This document shows, piece after piece, positions 27,179-29,592 of a stretch of DNA of 29,592 bases; the first letter of the stretch is position 1; each line of letters starts with the position of its first letter. Under the pieces are notes generated by a model. That model had not been told where the DNA came from, ran no database searches, and worked only from the letters and a program-made list of their open reading frames with translations. This DNA comes from UBA4064 sp050179135. GTDB lineage: Bacteria > Desulfobacterota > Desulfobacteria > Desulfobacterales > Desulfatirhabdiaceae. A program made the translations under genes and the position numbers. Location: NCBI GenBank assembly GCA_050179135.1, contig JBFXFK010000055.1:1-29592 (forward strand), written 5' to 3'.

Positions 27179-28186
27179 ATGGACTCAAAAGGCTGTATTG
27201 AAAAAATATTGAAGCACCGGCACATTGACCATGAAGACTTTTCAAACATGGACTTTTCCGGTCTGGATTTTCGGGGGGTGGTTTTTTCCGGCGTGGCGAT
27301 GACCGGTGCCCGGTTTCAGGATACACAGCTTCAGGGTGCTGTTTTTGATGACTGCAATGCATCGCATGCCGTTTTCTCCAGTGCTTCCCTGGGTCAGGCA
27401 TCCATGACCCGGACCAATCTGACCGGCGCATCCCTGAAAAACTGCAACGCCGCATTTTCCGTGTTTCAGGCAACCAACTGTACCCGTGCTGACTTTGGCC
27501 ATGCCTGTCTTGATCGGGCCCTGTTCCAGTCTTGCCGACTCCATCAGACTGTTTTTCGACATACCCGTCTTTTCCGAACCAGTCTTATGGATACGGATTG
27601 TACCACAACCATTTTTGATGGCGCCCATCTGGAAATGGCGCTGTTGGGAAATTCCAATCTGACGGGCTGTTCGTTTCCCGGATGTGATCTGAAAAAAGCC
27701 ATGTTTATCGGCGCGCAGATGGATGGGGTCAATCTTTCAAAACTGGATATCACCCAATGCAATTTTTCCGGAGCATGCTTGACCAAAGCCAACTTGAAAC
27801 AGGCCCTGGGACGATATGTCATTTTTATGGGGGCAAATTTGAGCGGGGCAAAACTGAAGAAAAGCCGGTTTACATCTGCCAATTTCAACCAGGCCAATCT
27901 GATCCGATGTGATTTCCGGAAGGCCGGACTGGAAGAATCCCAATTTTGTGACGCGCGCCTGGATCAGGCCCGTTTCGGAAGATCTGTGCTGGATTATGCC
28001 GACTTTTCCAGATCACGCGTCAATGATACCGATTTTTCCCGGGCCAGACTCCACCGGGCCAACATGCATCGGGTCAACCGGTCTGCCGCCATTTGGACCG
28101 GCGCCGATCTGTCAACGGTGCAGACCACAGATGTGGACCTGGCTGCTGCCGAAACCTGGCAACCCAAATCCGGTCATGGCGTTTGA
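27179..28186 (+). CDS. Pentapeptide-repeat protein of the T6SS island
   Basis: This 335-residue protein consists almost entirely of pentapeptide repeats from about residue 20 to 325 (N-M-D-F-S-G-L-D-F-R-G, A-N-L-S-G, A-D-F-S-R, A-N-M-H-R), so it should fold as a single right-handed quadrilateral beta-helix about 60 coils-of-five long. No signal peptide or catalytic domain is present. ATG 27179 directly follows an in-frame TAG, so no earlier start exists; no strong ribosome-binding site is seen. It resembles the repeat half of the DUF2169 protein and may have arisen by duplication. It is 14 bases before the DUF3540 gene, so the two are coupled. A structural or binding role in spike assembly or cargo handling is inferred from position. 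Confidence 0.88.
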   Translation: MDSKGCIEKILKHRHIDHEDFSNMDFSGLDFRGVVFSGVAMTGARFQDTQLQGAVFDDCNASHAVFSSASLGQASMTRTNLTGASLKNCNAAFSVFQATNCTRADFGHACLDRALFQSCRLHQTVFRHTRLFRTSLMDTDCTTTIFDGAHLEMALLGNSNLTGCSFPGCDLKKAMFIGAQMDGVNLSKLDITQCNFSGACLTKANLKQALGRYVIFMGANLSGAKLKKSRFTSANFNQANLIRCDFRKAGLEESQFCDARLDQARFGRSVLDYADFSRSRVNDTDFSRARLHRANMHRVNRSAAIWTGADLSTVQTTDVDLAAAETWQPKSGHGV

Positions 28187-28200
28187 AAGGAATTTTTTGC

Positions 28201-28962
28201 ATGAAATTACTGTCAACGGTTCATTCCACCCGGCCAAAGCCGGATCATGTCCAATCGAAGCTGCGGGTGGTCGATACCGGTTTTCATTTGAATCCGGAGT
28301 TTGAGCCATCGGATAGTTGTCTGCCCCGATCATCCCCCAAACTGATGACCGGACGCATTCAGGAGAAAAAGGTTGGCGAAAGTCAAAAACCGTACTGGCA
28401 GATTGAGATATCCGAAAAAGAGGAAATATTGGTGGCCGAACGCGCGGCCGGGTGTCTGCTGCTGCCGGAAAAGGACGATCGGGTGCTGGTTCTCAGCGAT
28501 GAAACCGGATCACATTATATTTTAAGTGTTCTGGTAAAAAGCGGATCGGCCTCGGTCATGGACTTTCCCGGAGACCTGGATCTCACGGCAGTGAATGGCA
28601 GATGTGCCCTTCATTCCGGCGAAATGGAAATCACGGGCGCCAGCTCGGCCCGGATCAGCGCCCCGGAAATGCTTTTAAGCGGCATGTCGGGGCGATTTCG
28701 GTTCGGATCACTGGATATGCTGGCCCGGCATCTGAACGCCCGGATACTGGAGATTCAGACGGCTGTTTCGACACTTTCCATGACTGCAGCACGGTTTACA
28801 GCCAGAATCGGACATATCCTGAGAAGGACCGGTTTTGAACTGAACCGGGCAAAATCCGTGCGCACCGAAGTCGAAGATCGTTTTGGTGTTTCAGCCGGTC
28901 AGGTTTCCATTCTGGCTGAAAATGAGGTCACTGTGGATGGGGAAAAGATTCATCTGGGATGA
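28201..28962 (+). CDS. DUF3540-domain protein, T6SS island
   Basis: This 253-residue cytoplasmic protein matches the DUF3540 family by its layout: a beta-rich first half (P-Y-W-Q-I-E-I, A-E-R-A-A-G-C-L-L-L-P-E-K-D-D-R-V-L-V), a stretch of short strand repeats reminiscent of the VgrG needle (D-L-D-L-T-A-V-N-G, I-S-A-P-E-M-L-L-S-G), then a long helix (about 180-225) and a short terminal strand. DUF3540 genes are found with vgrG, DUF2169 and DUF4150 genes, but the role is unknown; the needle-like repeats hint at contact with the spike. ATG 28201 is preceded by AAAGG at 28186-28190. The frame is open for 36 more codons upstream, which would overlap the previous gene and has no ribosome site. Confidence 0.85.
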   Translation: MKLLSTVHSTRPKPDHVQSKLRVVDTGFHLNPEFEPSDSCLPRSSPKLMTGRIQEKKVGESQKPYWQIEISEKEEILVAERAAGCLLLPEKDDRVLVLSDETGSHYILSVLVKSGSASVMDFPGDLDLTAVNGRCALHSGEMEITGASSARISAPEMLLSGMSGRFRFGSLDMLARHLNARILEIQTAVSTLSMTAARFTARIGHILRRTGFELNRAKSVRTEVEDRFGVSAGQVSILAENEVTVDGEKIHLG

Positions 28963-29002
28963 TTTGGGGGTTTTCAGATTTCAAATAAGGAGACTTTTGC
29001 CA

Positions 29003-29395
29003 ATGTTTGCCGTCACAACCGATTCGGGTCAGATACACAGCAGTCTGGATGTCTGCAAGACAGATTCTCCCGCCGGTCCGGTACCCGGTGTATATGCAAA
29101 CCATGCATCCCCGGCCCTGGGCATGCCACGGGCTGAAAAAGTACTGATTGTCGGCATGCCAGCGCTTCATAAAAATTCAAAATGCCTGCCCAGTTCCGGG
29201 GATGAGGCTGGAACCGGGGGAGGGGTCATGTCGGCGACAAGCAAAGGTGCGGTCATTTTTACAACAGCCAGTTCAAAGGTCATGATCGAGGGAAGCCCGG
29301 CAGTCCGCCTGAATGACAGCACTTCCCACAACAATCACAATGCCGCCGGACAGGTATTGATGCCCGGTCAGACCAAAATCATGATTCGGTCATAA
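29003..29395 (+). CDS. DUF4150 PAAR-like protein (T6SS spike tip)
   Basis: This 130-residue protein has the DUF4150/PAAR-like sequence: P-V-P-G-V-Y-A-N, K-V-L-I-V-G-M-P-A-L, G-T-G-G-G-V-M-S-A-T-S-K-G-A-V and the closing P-G-Q-T-K-I-M-I. PAAR-like proteins cap the VgrG trimer and sharpen it. No extra domain follows, so it carries no fused effector. ATG 29003 has AAGGAG at 28987-28992. The last protein of the island, it lies 40 bases after the DUF3540 gene and overlaps the 3' end of a convergent gene by 6 bases. Confidence 0.9.
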   Translation: MFAVTTDSGQIHSSLDVCKTDSPAGPVPGVYANHASPALGMPRAEKVLIVGMPALHKNSKCLPSSGDEAGTGGGVMSATSKGAVIFTTASSKVMIEGSPAVRLNDSTSHNNHNAAGQVLMPGQTKIMIRS

Positions 29396-29592
29396 ATCTA
29401 TATCACACGCCTGTCCCCAGATCCGCTCAAACCCCAAAGCCACCACCGCATACCGCCGCAGGCGTAAATTCCCATGCCGTTCTTCCAGAATGCGGCCATA
29501 ATCCCGGGCCTGCTCAACCGCCTCTGTCATTGCCTGCTGCATGCATGGCAGCGCCTGCAATTCCGCTACACGCAATTCCCGGGCCTGTTTGC
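29390..29592 (-). CDS. C-terminal part of an unidentified protein (continues beyond the window)
   Basis: On the minus strand a frame is open from the right edge of the window and stops with TGA at 29392-29390, giving about 66 residues. The piece is helical and Arg/Glu-rich (M-Q-Q-A-M-T-E-A-V-E-Q-A-R-D-Y), then has a strand-like R-R-Y-A-V-V-A-L-G-F-E-R-I. A helix followed by such a strand is seen at the end of some PD-(D/E)XK nuclease-like or AAA-ATPase-associated proteins, but no catalytic residue is visible and I do not name it. The 6-base overlap with the convergent PAAR-like gene marks the right end of the T6SS island. Confidence 0.55.
   Translation of the reverse strand, partial: KQARELRVAELQALPCMQQAMTEAVEQARDYGRILEERHGNLRLRRYAVVALGFERIWGQACDIDL

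Overview
The window looks like a chromosomal piece of a mid-GC, Gram-negative, outer-membrane bacterium, most likely a Desulfobacterota (Desulfobacterales-type) member. That placement is inference. It rests on the FecR-domain protein plus CHASE2 adenylate cyclase operon, the VgrG/DUF2169/DUF3540/DUF4150 island, the beta-oxidation genes and the intergenic palindromic repeat families. There is no rRNA, tRNA or marker gene to confirm it. Two runs of exactly 100 N (8612-8711 and 17124-17223) show it is a scaffolded draft assembly.

Layout. 1-310: C-terminal end of an enoyl-CoA hydratase. 311-743: gene-free, palindrome-rich. 744-1982: CNT-family nucleoside transporter. 2099-6166: very large secreted RHS/YD-repeat protein with an unrecognised C-terminal tip and no evident immunity gene. 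6167-6552: another palindromic-repeat spacer. 6553-8289: long-chain acyl-CoA ligase. 8472-8611: TPP riboswitch plus intrinsic terminator, then a gap, then a translationally coupled thiamine ABC importer operon thiB-thiP-thiQ (8728-12502). A small lipoprotein on the minus strand (12489-12710) and an unrecognised 266-residue protein on the plus strand (12756-13556) follow.

13564-19969 is a four-gene minus-strand operon. In transcription order it encodes a TPR/outer-membrane beta-barrel protein, a FecR-domain protein with a long Thr/Ser/Pro tandem-repeat tail, an exported protein with a C-terminal Ig-like domain, and a CHASE2 adenylate cyclase. A sigma70-like promoter with a perfect 12-bp palindrome at the expected start lies upstream. 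The set looks like an envelope-sensing module with cAMP output. Next on the minus strand is a cation diffusion facilitator homologue (20078-20983) that has lost its metal ligands, followed by a spacer carrying a MITE-like repeat (21350-21493).

21592-29395 is a plus-strand type VI secretion spike/loading island: vgrG, a DUF2169 plus pentapeptide-repeat protein, a second pentapeptide-repeat protein, a DUF3540 protein and a DUF4150 PAAR-like protein. No sheath, baseplate or membrane-complex genes are present, so it is an 'orphan' spike cluster whose cargo must be carried within these proteins or encoded elsewhere. The window ends in the C-terminal part of an unidentified minus-strand gene.

The strongest leads are the metal-site-less CDF homologue, the FecR/TPR-barrel/cyclase operon, the non-canonical hydrophobic region inside VgrG, and the RHS tip without an immunity gene. 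None can be called a new system from sequence alone.
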